A stretch of DNA of 64,000 nucleotides, from contig NZ_JANUFF010000004.1 of the NCBI RefSeq assembly GCF_024806495.1, positions 186,001 to 250,000 of the forward strand, in the 5' to 3' direction. Below the pieces are notes generated by a model. The model saw only the letters and a program-made list of their open reading frames with translations, ran no database searches and was not told the origin of the DNA. The position numbers were made by a program, and so were the translations under genes. Source of the DNA: Chryseobacterium sp. JUb7. Lineage in GTDB: Bacteria; Bacteroidota; Bacteroidia; Flavobacteriales; Weeksellaceae. Shown here in pieces: positions 25,803 through 33,886 of the stretch (positions are counted from its first letter, which is position 1; the number at the start of each line of letters is the position of its first letter).

Positions 25803-26253
25803 TCTAGACGATATAGAATTTGAAGATATTGCCATAGGATTGGTAAGATTAGCAAAACATATACCCGATCATGAGTTTTTTTTTAAAATCAATCAAAATA
25901 ACGATCTCAAGTTTTCGAGAAAGAAAGATCTGATCTTTCATGGGGATTATTATGATTATTATTTTCCAAGATTTGAAGCGTATCACAAGTTTACAAAAAC
26001 ATGTTTTACCTTCATTTCAAATAAATCTTCTGAAAGTAAACAAAAAAAATTACAGACTGAGCTCTTCACAGAAGAAGAAAACATTAAATTTTTATTAAAT
26101 AATCAGGTTGAAGTGCAATATATTTTGCATAGTTCGGAACAGTTTCCTGATTTTTCCGTAATTTTGCTCCCTGAAAATCTTGTATTTCCAATTCAAGATT
26201 ATACACTGAGTTCTGAGGAAGAACTTTATCAAATTATCCAGTATTATGAATAA
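25780..26253 (+). CDS. IPExxxVDY family protein
   Basis: The 157-residue protein matches a Bacteroidota-specific family found between rnc and pyk, with the landmarks IPDHEFFFKIN, YDYYFPRFEAY, FTFISNK and SSEQFPDFSVILLPEN. The function is unknown. The open frame has no ATG: an in-frame stop at 25759-25761 precedes it and the only reasonable start is TTG at 25780, inside rnc. The family-naming IPE-VDY motif is altered to NNQVEVQY here. It overlaps pyk by 8 bases, so the three genes are translationally linked. Confidence 0.85.
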   Translation: MEIQKLYDLDDIEFEDIAIGLVRLAKHIPDHEFFFKINQNNDLKFSRKKDLIFHGDYYDYYFPRFEAYHKFTKTCFTFISNKSSESKQKKLQTELFTEEENIKFLLNNQVEVQYILHSSEQFPDFSVILLPENLVFPIQDYTLSSEEELYQIIQYYE

Positions 26254-27691
26254 GTATTTAAAAAAAACAAAAATTATCGCAACACTTGGACCGGCTTCAT
26301 CGTCGAAGGAAGTGATGTTAGGGTTAATGAGAGCAGGTGTTGATGTTTTTAGAATAAATTTTTCACACGCAGACTACGACTTGGTTCGAACAAATATCGA
26401 AATTATCAGAGAACTTAATAAAGAATATGGGTACTCGGTAGGTATTTTGGGAGATTTGCAAGGTCCTAAACTGAGAGTAGGTGTTGTAAAAGAAGGTTCT
26501 TATCTAAATCCTGGAGATATTCTTACTTTCACCAACGAAAAGATGGAAGGAGATTCCACAAAGGTTTATATGACTTACCAACAATTTCCTCAGGATGTAA
26601 AAGTTGGTGAAAAAATACTAATTGATGACGGAAAACTGATGTTAGAAGTTATCGAGACCAACCAAATTGACACGGTAAAAGCAAAAACAATTCAAGGGGG
26701 GCCTCTAAGCTCTAAAAAAGGAGTAAACCTTCCGAATACAAACGTTTCTCTTCCTGCTTTAACGGAAAAAGATATTCAGGATGCCAACTTCATGCTAGAC
26801 CAGGAAGTTGACTGGATTGCGCTTTCTTTTGTTCGTCATGCTCAGGATATTATTGATTTGAAAGAATTAATTGAAAAACATCCAAACGGTAAATTCAAGA
26901 CTCCGATTATCGCGAAAATTGAAAAGCCGGAAGGGGTTAAAAATATTGACGAAATTCTAATGGAATGTGATGGACTGATGGTTGCCCGTGGTGACCTGGG
27001 TGTTGAAGTTCCAATGGAAGAAGTTCCTGCTATTCAAAAAACATTGGTTGAAAAAGCAAGATATTATTCTAAACCTGTAATTATCGCTACTCAGATGATG
27101 GAAACGATGATTAACAGCTTAACGCCAACAAGAGCGGAGGTAAATGACGTTGCCAACTCTGTACTGGATGGTGCTGATGCTGTAATGCTTTCCGGAGAAA
27201 CTTCTGTAGGTAGATATCCTGTTCAGGTTGTGGAAAATATGGCCAAAATTGTAAAAAACATCGAAATGACCCATTTTTATCAACATAAAAATGAGCCTAT
27301 TGAAAAAGATTTTGACTGTATCGACGAGAGATTCATTACCAACAGAGTATGTCTTGCTGCAGTAAGAATTGCAAAAACAACAAATGTTTCTGCTATCGTT
27401 ACACTGACTCATTCAGGATATACGGCTTTCCAGCTGGCAGCTCACAGACCGGATTCTCATATTATCGTTTATAGCGGAAATAAAAGAGTGATTACAATGC
27501 TAAATCTTCTTTGGGGAGTTCATGCTTATTATTATGACATGAAAAAACCTACTGATGAGACCATCATTCAGGTGAATATGCTGACTCATAATCACGGTTA
27601 TATTGAAGCCGGAGATTTTGTAATCAACATCAATGCGACTCCATCTTATGAAGGCGGAAAAACAAATACATTGAGATTGACTACGGTTTAA
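26246..27691 (+). CDS. pyk: Pyruvate kinase
   Basis: The enzyme makes pyruvate and ATP from phosphoenolpyruvate and ADP, the last step of glycolysis. The 481-residue protein begins TKIIATLGPASSS and contains the active-site signature IIAKIEKPEGV with the catalytic Lys. It also has MVARGDLGVEVP, the substrate region ATQMMETMINSLTPTRAEV, and a C-terminal allosteric-type domain. It is the last gene of the operon, with a strong terminator at 27731. Confidence 0.97.
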   Translation: MNKYLKKTKIIATLGPASSSKEVMLGLMRAGVDVFRINFSHADYDLVRTNIEIIRELNKEYGYSVGILGDLQGPKLRVGVVKEGSYLNPGDILTFTNEKMEGDSTKVYMTYQQFPQDVKVGEKILIDDGKLMLEVIETNQIDTVKAKTIQGGPLSSKKGVNLPNTNVSLPALTEKDIQDANFMLDQEVDWIALSFVRHAQDIIDLKELIEKHPNGKFKTPIIAKIEKPEGVKNIDEILMECDGLMVARGDLGVEVPMEEVPAIQKTLVEKARYYSKPVIIATQMMETMINSLTPTRAEVNDVANSVLDGADAVMLSGETSVGRYPVQVVENMAKIVKNIEMTHFYQHKNEPIEKDFDCIDERFITNRVCLAAVRIAKTTNVSAIVTLTHSGYTAFQLAAHRPDSHIIVYSGNKRVITMLNLLWGVHAYYYDMKKPTDETIIQVNMLTHNHGYIEAGDFVININATPSYEGGKTNTLRLTTV

Positions 27692-27730
27692 TTAAGTAAA
27701 AAAGCAAAAAAGCTTTCTTTATAAAATAAA

Positions 27731-27762
27731 AAACTCACGAAAATTTTCGTGAGTTTTTTTGT
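27731..27762 (+). terminator. Terminator of pyk
   Basis: A perfect 13-bp stem AAACTCACGAAAA and its complement is followed by T residues. It begins 40 bases after the pyk stop. Confidence 0.9.
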
Positions 27763-27771
27763 TTTTATAGA

Positions 27772-27846
27772 CTGGAAGCTAGAAGAGTGAAGCAGGAGGT
27801 TTATTAAGCAATGCTTTTGTAAACTTCCATCTTCCATCTCCCCTCC
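27772..27846. repeat. Gene-less inverted heptamer-array element
   Basis: The left arm is four consecutive 7-bp units with consensus CTGGAAG (27772-27799). The right arm (27821-27846) is four units with consensus CATCTTC, the inverse of the same motif. The centre is about 20 bases. It lies between the pyk terminator and the aldehyde dehydrogenase stop, and resembles the element at 59739-59840, including the shared GGAGGTTTAT after the left arm. Confidence 0.75.
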
Positions 27847-27852
27847 TAAAAA

Positions 27853-29148
27853 TTAATAATTTCCTACGATCGTTCTTGCCGTCACAAATTCTTTTAAAGC
27901 CAATAAAGAAAGTTCAGTTCCATAACCTGATGCCTTTGAACCTCCAAATGGGAAACGAGGGTCAGAGCTTGTCATTCTGTTGATATTTACCGTTCCTGAT
28001 TCCAGATTTTCAATGAAAAATAATTGACGGGTTTTATCTGCAGTCCAAACTGAATTTGAAAGACCAAAAGGAATATCATTAGCTATTTGTAAGGCATCTT
28101 CATCATCCTTGGCAACCATTACCATTCCAAGAGGCCCAAATAACTCCTCCTGTAAAATGGGATTACCTTTTTCCACTCTGATCAAACCAGGATTAAATTC
28201 AGTATCTGAAACTCTTTCCAAAGGAATGATGATTTCCGCGCCGTTTTCTAATGCCCTGTTGAATTGAGCTTCCAGTTCATCAGCTAGATCAGGTCTGGCC
28301 ATTCCCGCTAATTTAGTTTCCTTATTTAAAGGATCGCCAATCTGATATTTTTTATATTCTTCAATGAATTTCGGTAAAAATTCGTCTTCAATTTTTTCAT
28401 CTATAATAAATCTTTTTGCTGCAGTACAGGTCTGTCCACAATTCTGAAGTCTTGACTTTACTCCTGATTTTGCCGCTGCATCCAGATCTGCATCTTCGAA
28501 AATAATGAAAGCATCACTTCCTCCCAGTTCAAGTAAAGACTTTTTGATATTTAAACCTGCGATTGAAGCCACTTCTCCTCCAGCTTTTCCACTACCTGTC
28601 AGGCTTACTCCTTTTACGATATCATGCTCAAGAATTTCTTTTACATCTTTATGTCCCACTTCAAGATTCTGGAAAATTCCTTCCGGAAAACCAGCTTCCA
28701 AAAGAACCTCTACAATTGCATTTCCACTTCCGAAACAAATAGAAGCATGCTTTAAAACAACTGTATTTCCGGCCAAAATTGCAGGAACAGCAAATCTTAG
28801 TACCTGCCAGAAAGGAAAATTCCACGGCATTACACCTAAAATAACTCCTTTCGGAACATAATGAACTTCAGAATAAGTAAACTCCGAATCGACTTTTTCA
28901 GGTTTTAAAATGTTTTCTGCATCTGCATAATAATTCATCATTAAAGCACATTTTTCAACCTCAGCTATAGATTCTGAAATGGGTTTATTCATTTCTGTAG
29001 TAATGATTTTTCCAAATTTTTCAGATTGAGTTTTTAAAATTTCAGCGGCTTTTCTGATTAATCCCTGTCTTTCTTCAAACGACACTTTTCTCCACCCCGC
29101 GAAGGCCAAATCAGCTTGAATAAGCTTATTTTCAATTAATTGTTCCAT
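27853..29148 (-). CDS. NAD(P)-dependent aldehyde dehydrogenase
   Basis: The 431-residue protein has the ALDH landmarks: PWNFPFWQ near residue 108, the SLTGSGKAGGEVAS Rossmann turn, the general base in LELGGSDAFI and the catalytic Cys in NCGQTCTAAKR. The closest functional type is the succinate-semialdehyde dehydrogenase group, but the substrate is uncertain. Family members usually have about 20 more N-terminal residues with an NPATGE-like start. Here a stop codon lies shortly upstream of the ATG in the same frame, so the short form is real or the original start has been lost. Confidence 0.9.
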   Translation of the reverse strand: MEQLIENKLIQADLAFAGWRKVSFEERQGLIRKAAEILKTQSEKFGKIITTEMNKPISESIAEVEKCALMMNYYADAENILKPEKVDSEFTYSEVHYVPKGVILGVMPWNFPFWQVLRFAVPAILAGNTVVLKHASICFGSGNAIVEVLLEAGFPEGIFQNLEVGHKDVKEILEHDIVKGVSLTGSGKAGGEVASIAGLNIKKSLLELGGSDAFIIFEDADLDAAAKSGVKSRLQNCGQTCTAAKRFIIDEKIEDEFLPKFIEEYKKYQIGDPLNKETKLAGMARPDLADELEAQFNRALENGAEIIIPLERVSDTEFNPGLIRVEKGNPILQEELFGPLGMVMVAKDDEDALQIANDIPFGLSNSVWTADKTRQLFFIENLESGTVNINRMTSSDPRFPFGGSKASGYGTELSLLALKEFVTARTIVGNY

Positions 29149-29286
29149 AACGTAATTTTCAGTTTAAATTCAAAAAATGAATTTATAAATGCTTTTTTAG
29201 TAAAAGCATGATCAAAGCAACAAAATTTGTTCCTTTAAGTTAAATAATATAATGATTTTCTCTATCGGAAAAATATGTTTTTCTGT

Positions 29287-30201
29287 TTATACCATAAACC
29301 ATTCATTCACAAGACATGCAGCCAATCTCGCCGTCCTATCCTGTATATCAAATGAAGGATTTACTTCTGCCACATCTAAGGCAATAAGTTTTTCGTTCTG
29401 TAAAATATGTCTGTAAAAATGCATAAAAGTAGCATCTGCAAAAATTCCGTTATAAGCAGCTGCCGAAACTCCCGGGGCAATGGAAGCGTTAAAAACGTCC
29501 ATACAAATGGTCAAATATGCAAAATCCACTTCCTCCAAAAGATCATCAATACGCTGATAAATAGACGGCAGATTTTCGAAGAAAAGTTCATCAGCTAAAA
29601 TATATTTCATTCCATACTGATGAGCCGTATCAAACAATTTCAAAGTATTTGAATTTCTCTGAATACCAATATGTAAAGAATTTATTTGTCCTTCCTGGGC
29701 AATTTGCCAGAATCCCGTTCCCGAGCTTGCTCCTACTCCATTTTCCGGCTGCCTGTTATCAAAATGAGCATCAATATTGATAATTCCTATTTTCTGTTCA
29801 GGAAAGGCAGTTTTTACTCCTAAATAATGGGCATAAGTCACTTCATGACCTCCACTGAGCACTAGGGATTTCCCTCCTTTTAATAAAACTTTGGAAACAT
29901 TTTTGGCAAGATTATTTTGGGTATTTTCCAAATTTCCATCGTCACAGGTAATATTTCCAAAATCCAATAAAGAAAAGTCAGGAAGAATAACCGGAAAATT
30001 AGCCATATTTTTCCTGATGACATCGGGAGCATCTTTCGCCCCCAATCGTCCTTTATTTCTGCGTACCCCTTCATCAACAGCAAATCCGTGTAAAACGAAA
30101 TCATTCGTTGAAATAGAATCGTAATTATTTTCTTCTTTTACTCTTTGAAATATTCTGTGGTAAAGAAGTTCTTCACCGTCTAATCTTCCCTGCCAAATCA
30201 T
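29287..30201 (-). CDS. hutG: Formimidoylglutamase
   Basis: This ureohydrolase-fold enzyme hydrolyses formimidoylglutamate to glutamate and formamide, the last step of one histidine degradation route. The 304-residue protein has the manganese-binding motifs SGGHEVTYAHY, NIDAHFDNR and SICMDVFNASIAPG-like CMDVFNASIAPGVSAAAYNG. The gene lies 19 bases downstream of a small membrane gene and close to hutI on the same strand, which supports a role in the hut pathway rather than arginase or agmatinase. Confidence 0.9.
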   Translation of the reverse strand: MIWQGRLDGEELLYHRIFQRVKEENNYDSISTNDFVLHGFAVDEGVRRNKGRLGAKDAPDVIRKNMANFPVILPDFSLLDFGNITCDDGNLENTQNNLAKNVSKVLLKGGKSLVLSGGHEVTYAHYLGVKTAFPEQKIGIINIDAHFDNRQPENGVGASSGTGFWQIAQEGQINSLHIGIQRNSNTLKLFDTAHQYGMKYILADELFFENLPSIYQRIDDLLEEVDFAYLTICMDVFNASIAPGVSAAAYNGIFADATFMHFYRHILQNEKLIALDVAEVNPSFDIQDRTARLAACLVNEWFMV

Positions 30202-30220
30202 TTGTTGTAAATTATTAAAA

Positions 30221-30616
30221 TTATTCTCTAAACCTTCCTCTTAGAGTGGGTAATAATGTTCTGAAAAACAATACCAAAAATACTATTATTGCTGCACTTA
30301 ATTTTATTCTTAAACTATTGTTATCATTAGAAAAAGTAAGTATTAAGCCCAGAACTATAATAACAATTAAATAAAGTATAGAATATAAATAACCGCCTCT
30401 ATTTTCATACTTGAACTCTCCACCATTCGCTGAAAACATGTCATCCAGCATATTACTCGCTAAAGTATAATCTACTTTTCTGACATCAGAGGTTAAATTC
30501 TTTATGATAATATCTTTTTTAGTACCCGATTTTACAGCATTGAATGCGTAATCAAAATGTTTTTCGGGCAACCCTAAAGACAAATACTTTTCTTTAATTT
30601 CGATTAAGTTTTTCAT
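30221..30616 (-). CDS. Hypothetical small membrane protein in the hut operon
   Basis: The 131-residue protein has a soluble helical N-terminal half (about residues 1-72, MKNLIEIKEKYLSLGLPEKH) and two hydrophobic segments at about 75-95 and 103-123. It ends in a basic tail. I do not recognise the family. It is tightly packed between hutI (8 bases upstream) and hutG (19 bases downstream), so it is co-transcribed with histidine degradation genes. Confidence 0.7.
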   Translation of the reverse strand: MKNLIEIKEKYLSLGLPEKHFDYAFNAVKSGTKKDIIIKNLTSDVRKVDYTLASNMLDDMFSANGGEFKYENRGGYLYSILYLIVIIVLGLILTFSNDNNSLRIKLSAAIIVFLVLFFRTLLPTLRGRFRE

Positions 30617-30624
30617 ATATAAAC

Positions 30625-31848
30625 TTAATTTTCTTTCCCATCAATATAGATACTCTCTGCTTTCAGACTCCCCTGGTTATAAAGTACATTCTGGAAATTA
30701 TTTGTCTTAAAAGTCACAAAATCAGCCTTAAAACTTTCTACTAATCTCCCTCTATCTTCGAGCCCTAGCGCAAATGCAGAACGGAAAGTGATTCCGGCCA
30801 ATACTTCTGCTGTTGTTAATTTTTCAAATGTTGCCAAAATAGATGCCTGTGTAATTAAATTTCCCATCGGTGCAGAACCAGGGTTCCAATCACTTGCAAT
30901 GGCCAAAATAGCACCCGCGTCCAATAATTTTCTTGCCGGTGTAAACTTTTCACCCAATCCTAAGCTAGCTCCCGGAAGGGCGGTAGCAACTGTATTTGAC
31001 TGTGCTAAAAACTCAATATCTTCATCTATTGTTGCTTCCAGATGATCTGCAGACTGTGCTCCCGTCTCAACAGCGACTCTTGAGCTTCCCGGAGTGAACT
31101 GATCGGCATGAACCGTTATTTCAAAACCCAGTTCTTTAGCTTTAAACAGAAAATTTCTGCTCTCTTCAGGCTGGAATGCTGATTTTTCAATAAAGATATC
31201 CACACGGTTGGCAAGTCCCTCTTCTTTTACTTTAGGTAAAATTTCTGATAAAATATAGTGTAGATACTCTTCATTACTGCCTTCAAAATCTCTCGGTTTC
31301 AAATGGGCAGAAAGGCATGTCGGAACTAAAGTTGCCTTCGTCTGTTCCTGAGCCTTTTTAATCATTCTAAGCATTTTCAGTTCGTTTTCCACGTCTAAAC
31401 CATATCCACTTTTCACTTCAATAGTAGTGATTCCCAGAGAAATTAAAAAATCTATTCTTTCCAAAAGGGTTTTTAGCAATTCTTCTTCCGAAGCACCTCT
31501 TGTATGCTGCACAGAGCTCCAGATTCCTCCTCCGCTCTCAGCAATTTCAAGATATGTTTTTCCAGCATTACGCATGGCAAAATCATTGGCACGATTTCCA
31601 CCAAAACAGATATGAGTATGAGAATCTACGAAAGCAGGAAGGGCAATCTGTTCACCTTCAACGGTTTCAATTTCTATATTTTGATTTTCAGATTTTAATA
31701 TTTCAAAATTTCCGACTTTTTGAATTTTATCATTGTTAATTAAAATTCCGCCGTCCGCGATAATTTCCAGTTGTTCGTCAGAAAGTTTTCCTCTTAAAGG
31801 AAGATTGGCAAGTGTTACCACTTGCTTGAAAGGACCAATTAATTTCAT
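30625..31848 (-). CDS. hutI: Imidazolonepropionase
   Basis: The amidohydrolase opens the imidazolone ring, giving N-formimidoylglutamate, the substrate of HutG. The 407-residue protein has the metal-binding DSHTHICFGGNR motif, the EVKSGYGLD segment, the VHADQFTPGSSR metal ligand region and the ASDWNPGSAP motif near residue 320. The length is normal. It is first in the hutI, small membrane gene, hutG run. A repeat arm begins 7 bases upstream of its start codon (31856). Confidence 0.95.
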   Translation of the reverse strand: MKLIGPFKQVVTLANLPLRGKLSDEQLEIIADGGILINNDKIQKVGNFEILKSENQNIEIETVEGEQIALPAFVDSHTHICFGGNRANDFAMRNAGKTYLEIAESGGGIWSSVQHTRGASEEELLKTLLERIDFLISLGITTIEVKSGYGLDVENELKMLRMIKKAQEQTKATLVPTCLSAHLKPRDFEGSNEEYLHYILSEILPKVKEEGLANRVDIFIEKSAFQPEESRNFLFKAKELGFEITVHADQFTPGSSRVAVETGAQSADHLEATIDEDIEFLAQSNTVATALPGASLGLGEKFTPARKLLDAGAILAIASDWNPGSAPMGNLITQASILATFEKLTTAEVLAGITFRSAFALGLEDRGRLVESFKADFVTFKTNNFQNVLYNQGSLKAESIYIDGKEN

Positions 31849-31855
31849 TTATTAT

Positions 31856-31893
31856 GTTTAAGATTGAGATTAAGGTTGAGGCTAAGGATTAAG
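31856..31893. repeat. Left hexamer arm of the four-helix-bundle cassette A
   Basis: On the plus strand about six consecutive 6-bp units of consensus GGTTGA/GATTAA can be read. The stop codon of the enclosed gene (31889-31891) lies inside the arm. The motif is inverted relative to the arm at 32335-32396. Confidence 0.8.
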
Positions 31894-32254
31894 ACCGAAT
31901 ATTATTTAGTCGGTTTGTTATTTTATTTAAATCGTGTACAACTTCACCAATCATATTTTTTATTTCTAAACACTCATTCTCTGAAAAATATTTTACCCTG
32001 TTTCCGTATATCAAATGGCTTTTCGTCTCAAATGCAGATCCTCTGGAAATATCGTAAAATCTACTTTTATCTTTTGGTGTTCTTCTTCCAAAACCTTCAG
32101 CTATATTAGCCGAAATACTTTCTGCAGATCTTCTTAATTGCGAAGCAAGTGCATAATCTTCTTTTTTGGGTAAGTTTTCAGATATATTGAAACATTTCTC
32201 AGCAATATCCATTGCTTTTTGCCAAACCGGCATTTCGGTAAAATCTTTTATCAT
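31889..32254 (-). CDS. Four-helix-bundle protein (23S rRNA IVP/Avd-like family), cassette A
   Basis: The 121-residue protein has the family pattern VWQKAMDIAEKCF, then SQLRRSAESISANIAEGFGR (about residues 40-59), then a helical C-half. Relatives are encoded in intervening sequences of 23S rRNA genes and act as Avd in diversity-generating retroelements. No rRNA, reverse transcriptase or variable repeat is present here. The gene lies between inverted arrays of 6-bp units (31856-31893 and 32335-32396), with its TAA stop in the left array. A -7 box TATTTTTG at 32276-32283 lies 21 bases upstream of the ATG, so the gene appears to carry its own promoter. Confidence 0.88.
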   Translation of the reverse strand: MIKDFTEMPVWQKAMDIAEKCFNISENLPKKEDYALASQLRRSAESISANIAEGFGRRTPKDKSRFYDISRGSAFETKSHLIYGNRVKYFSENECLEIKNMIGEVVHDLNKITNRLNNIRS

Positions 32255-32334
32255 TTGTTATTACTATTTCCCTCTCAAAAATACTTAAAATTTATCAATC
32301 TTGTAAATGATAAACTGCCTCGCTTACAATTTCA

Positions 32335-32396
32335 GTCTAAACCTCAACCTCAGCCTGAAATTAATCTCAACCTCAACCTCAATCTTAACCTAAATT
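32335..32396. repeat. Right hexamer arm of the four-helix-bundle cassette A
   Basis: About ten consecutive 6-bp units of consensus TCAACC (for example TCAACC TCAGCC, TCAACC TCAATC) can be read, with one unit shortened to 5. They are in inverse orientation to the left arm. The array ends 31 bases before the ruvB start codon and occupies the position where a -33 element for ruvB would lie, relative to a -7-like TATCTTTA at 32400-32407. Confidence 0.85.
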
Positions 32397-32427
32397 TCCT
32401 ATCTTTACGGTAAATGAAATAGAATTA

Positions 32428-33450
32428 ATGCCAGATTTTTTACATCCAGATAAAGACAATTACTCCCGCGAAGAGCTCATGCAGGAAGAACAGATTCGTC
32501 CCCAGAGTTTTAAGGATTTTGCAGGACAGAGAAAAACTTTGGAAAATCTTGAAGTTTTCGTTACTGCTGCAAAGAAACGTGGCGGAGCTCTTGACCATGT
32601 GTTATTGCACGGGCCTCCAGGTTTAGGCAAAACAACATTAGCCAATATTATAGCCAATGAACTTGGGGTAAACTGTAAGATTACTTCGGGACCGGTATTG
32701 GATAAACCCGGAAGTCTGGCTGGTTTATTGACTAATCTGGAAGAAAATGACGTGCTTTTCATTGATGAAATTCACCGTTTGTCGCCTGTTGTGGAAGAAT
32801 ATCTTTATTCTGCGATGGAAGATTATAAAATCGACATTATGCTTGAAACAGGCCCGAATGCTCGAAGTGTTCAGATCGGATTAAATCCCTTTACCCTGGT
32901 AGGTGCCACTACGAGAAGTGGAATGCTGACAAAGCCAATGCTGGCAAGGTTCGGAATTCAAAGCAGATTAGAATATTATACCATTGAACTTTTGTCGATG
33001 ATTATTATCAGAAGTGCACGGGTTTTAGGTGTAAAAATTTATGAAGACGCAGCCATTGAAATTGCCCGAAGAAGCCGCGGAACTCCAAGAATAGCAAATG
33101 CTCTGTTAAGAAGAGTCCGTGATTTTGCTGAGATTAAAGGAAACGGTGAAATTGAGATCAACATTACAAAATATGCTCTAAACTCATTAAATGTAGATGA
33201 ATTCGGATTGGATGAAATGGATAATAAGATCATGCGTGTTATGATTGAGAACTTTAAAGGAAAACCTGTAGGGATTTCAGCTTTAGCAACATCCATTGCC
33301 GAAAATCCTGAAACATTGGAAGAAGTTTACGAGCCATTTCTTATTCAGGAAGGCTTTATCATCAGAACACCAAGAGGGAGGGAAGTAACTGATAAAGCAT
33401 ACAAGCATTTAAATATTACCATACCTAGAAATCCGGGAGAACTTTTTTAA
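32428..33450 (+). CDS. ruvB: Holliday junction DNA helicase RuvB
   Basis: This AAA+ motor drives branch migration with RuvA during recombination repair. The 340-residue protein contains the Walker A motif GPPGLGKTT (about residues 62-70), Walker [12 protein letters not shown], sensor region GATTRSG, the arginine-finger region and the C-terminal winged helix ending [15 protein letters not shown]. It is bracketed on both sides by four-helix-bundle genes in inverted-repeat cassettes. ruvA is not in this window. Confidence 0.97.
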   Translation: MPDFLHPDKDNYSREELMQEEQIRPQSFKDFAGQRKTLENLEVFVTAAKKRGGALDHVLLHGPPGLGKTTLANIIANELGVNCKITSGPVLDKPGSLAGLLTNLEENDVLFIDEIHRLSPVVEEYLYSAMEDYKIDIMLETGPNARSVQIGLNPFTLVGATTRSGMLTKPMLARFGIQSRLEYYTIELLSMIIIRSARVLGVKIYEDAAIEIARRSRGTPRIANALLRRVRDFAEIKGNGEIEINITKYALNSLNVDEFGLDEMDNKIMRVMIENFKGKPVGISALATSIAENPETLEEVYEPFLIQEGFIIRTPRGREVTDKAYKHLNITIPRNPGELF

Positions 33451-33452
33451 TA

Positions 33453-33480
33453 AATAATTAAAAATGAATAATTAATATTG
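33453..33480. repeat. Left heptamer arm of the four-helix-bundle cassette B
   Basis: Four consecutive A/T-rich 7-bp units (AATAATT and AAAAATG types) begin 3 bases after the ruvB stop. The last unit supplies the TTG start codon of the enclosed gene. An inverted copy with exactly one more 7-bp unit lies at 33849-33886. Confidence 0.75.
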
Positions 33481-33855
33481 GAAAATACAGAGAATTTTCA
33501 AGAAAAAGATAATGCTGTTCGAAATAAATCTTTTGATTTTTCAATTAGAATAATCAACTTGTATAAAGTTCTTTACAATGAAAGAAATGAAAAAACTTTA
33601 TCAAAACAATTGCTTAGAAGTGGAACTTCAATCGGAGCAAATATAGAAGAAGGCATAGCTTCTTTTAGTAAAAAAGAATTCATTTATAAACTTCAAATAT
33701 CATATAAGGAAGCTTATGAATCTTTTTATTGGATTAAACTTTTACATAAAACAGAATTCATCAATGACACAGAATTTAATTCTTTAAAAATAAATATTGA
33801 GGAAATTATAAAACTATTAACTACAATTTTGAAAACTTCCAAACAAAATTATTAA
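33478..33855 (+). CDS. Four-helix-bundle protein (23S rRNA IVP/Avd-like family), cassette B
   Basis: The 125-residue protein shares the family core LLRSGTSIGANIEEG with the gene at 31889 but belongs to another subgroup (FSIRIINLYKVL, SKKEFIYKLQISYKEA). No ATG occurs in frame near the beginning, and an in-frame TAA at 33469-33471 blocks extension, so TTG at 33478 is the probable start. The TAA stop at 33853 lies in the right heptamer arm. The cassette fills the whole space between the ruvB stop (33450) and the ATG at 33884. The gene is visibly more A/T rich than its neighbours. Confidence 0.85.
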   Translation: MENTENFQEKDNAVRNKSFDFSIRIINLYKVLYNERNEKTLSKQLLRSGTSIGANIEEGIASFSKKEFIYKLQISYKEAYESFYWIKLLHKTEFINDTEFNSLKINIEEIIKLLTTILKTSKQNY

Positions 33856-33886
33856 TTATTCATTTTCACTTTTTAATTATAAAATG
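33849..33886. repeat. Right heptamer arm of the four-helix-bundle cassette B
   Basis: This is an inverted copy of the left arm at 33453-33480. When the reverse complement is aligned, the two agree across the array except for one inserted 7-bp unit (GTGAAAA). The array runs into the ATG of the next gene. Confidence 0.75.

Noticed and set aside
31856..32396. CRISPR array at the hexamer repeats
   Set aside because: Units are only 6 bp and contiguous without spacers; no cas genes are near.
31864..32413. Two small plus-strand frames rich in Leu/Arg and Leu/Asn/Gln repeats
   Set aside because: They are translations of the hexamer arrays, not genes, but they drew attention to the repeats.
31889..33855. 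23S rRNA intervening sequences
   Set aside because: The proteins belong to the IVP family, but there is no rRNA gene in the window.
31856..33886. A diversity-generating retroelement
   Set aside because: The four-helix-bundle proteins resemble Avd, but no reverse transcriptase, template repeat or variable repeat is present.
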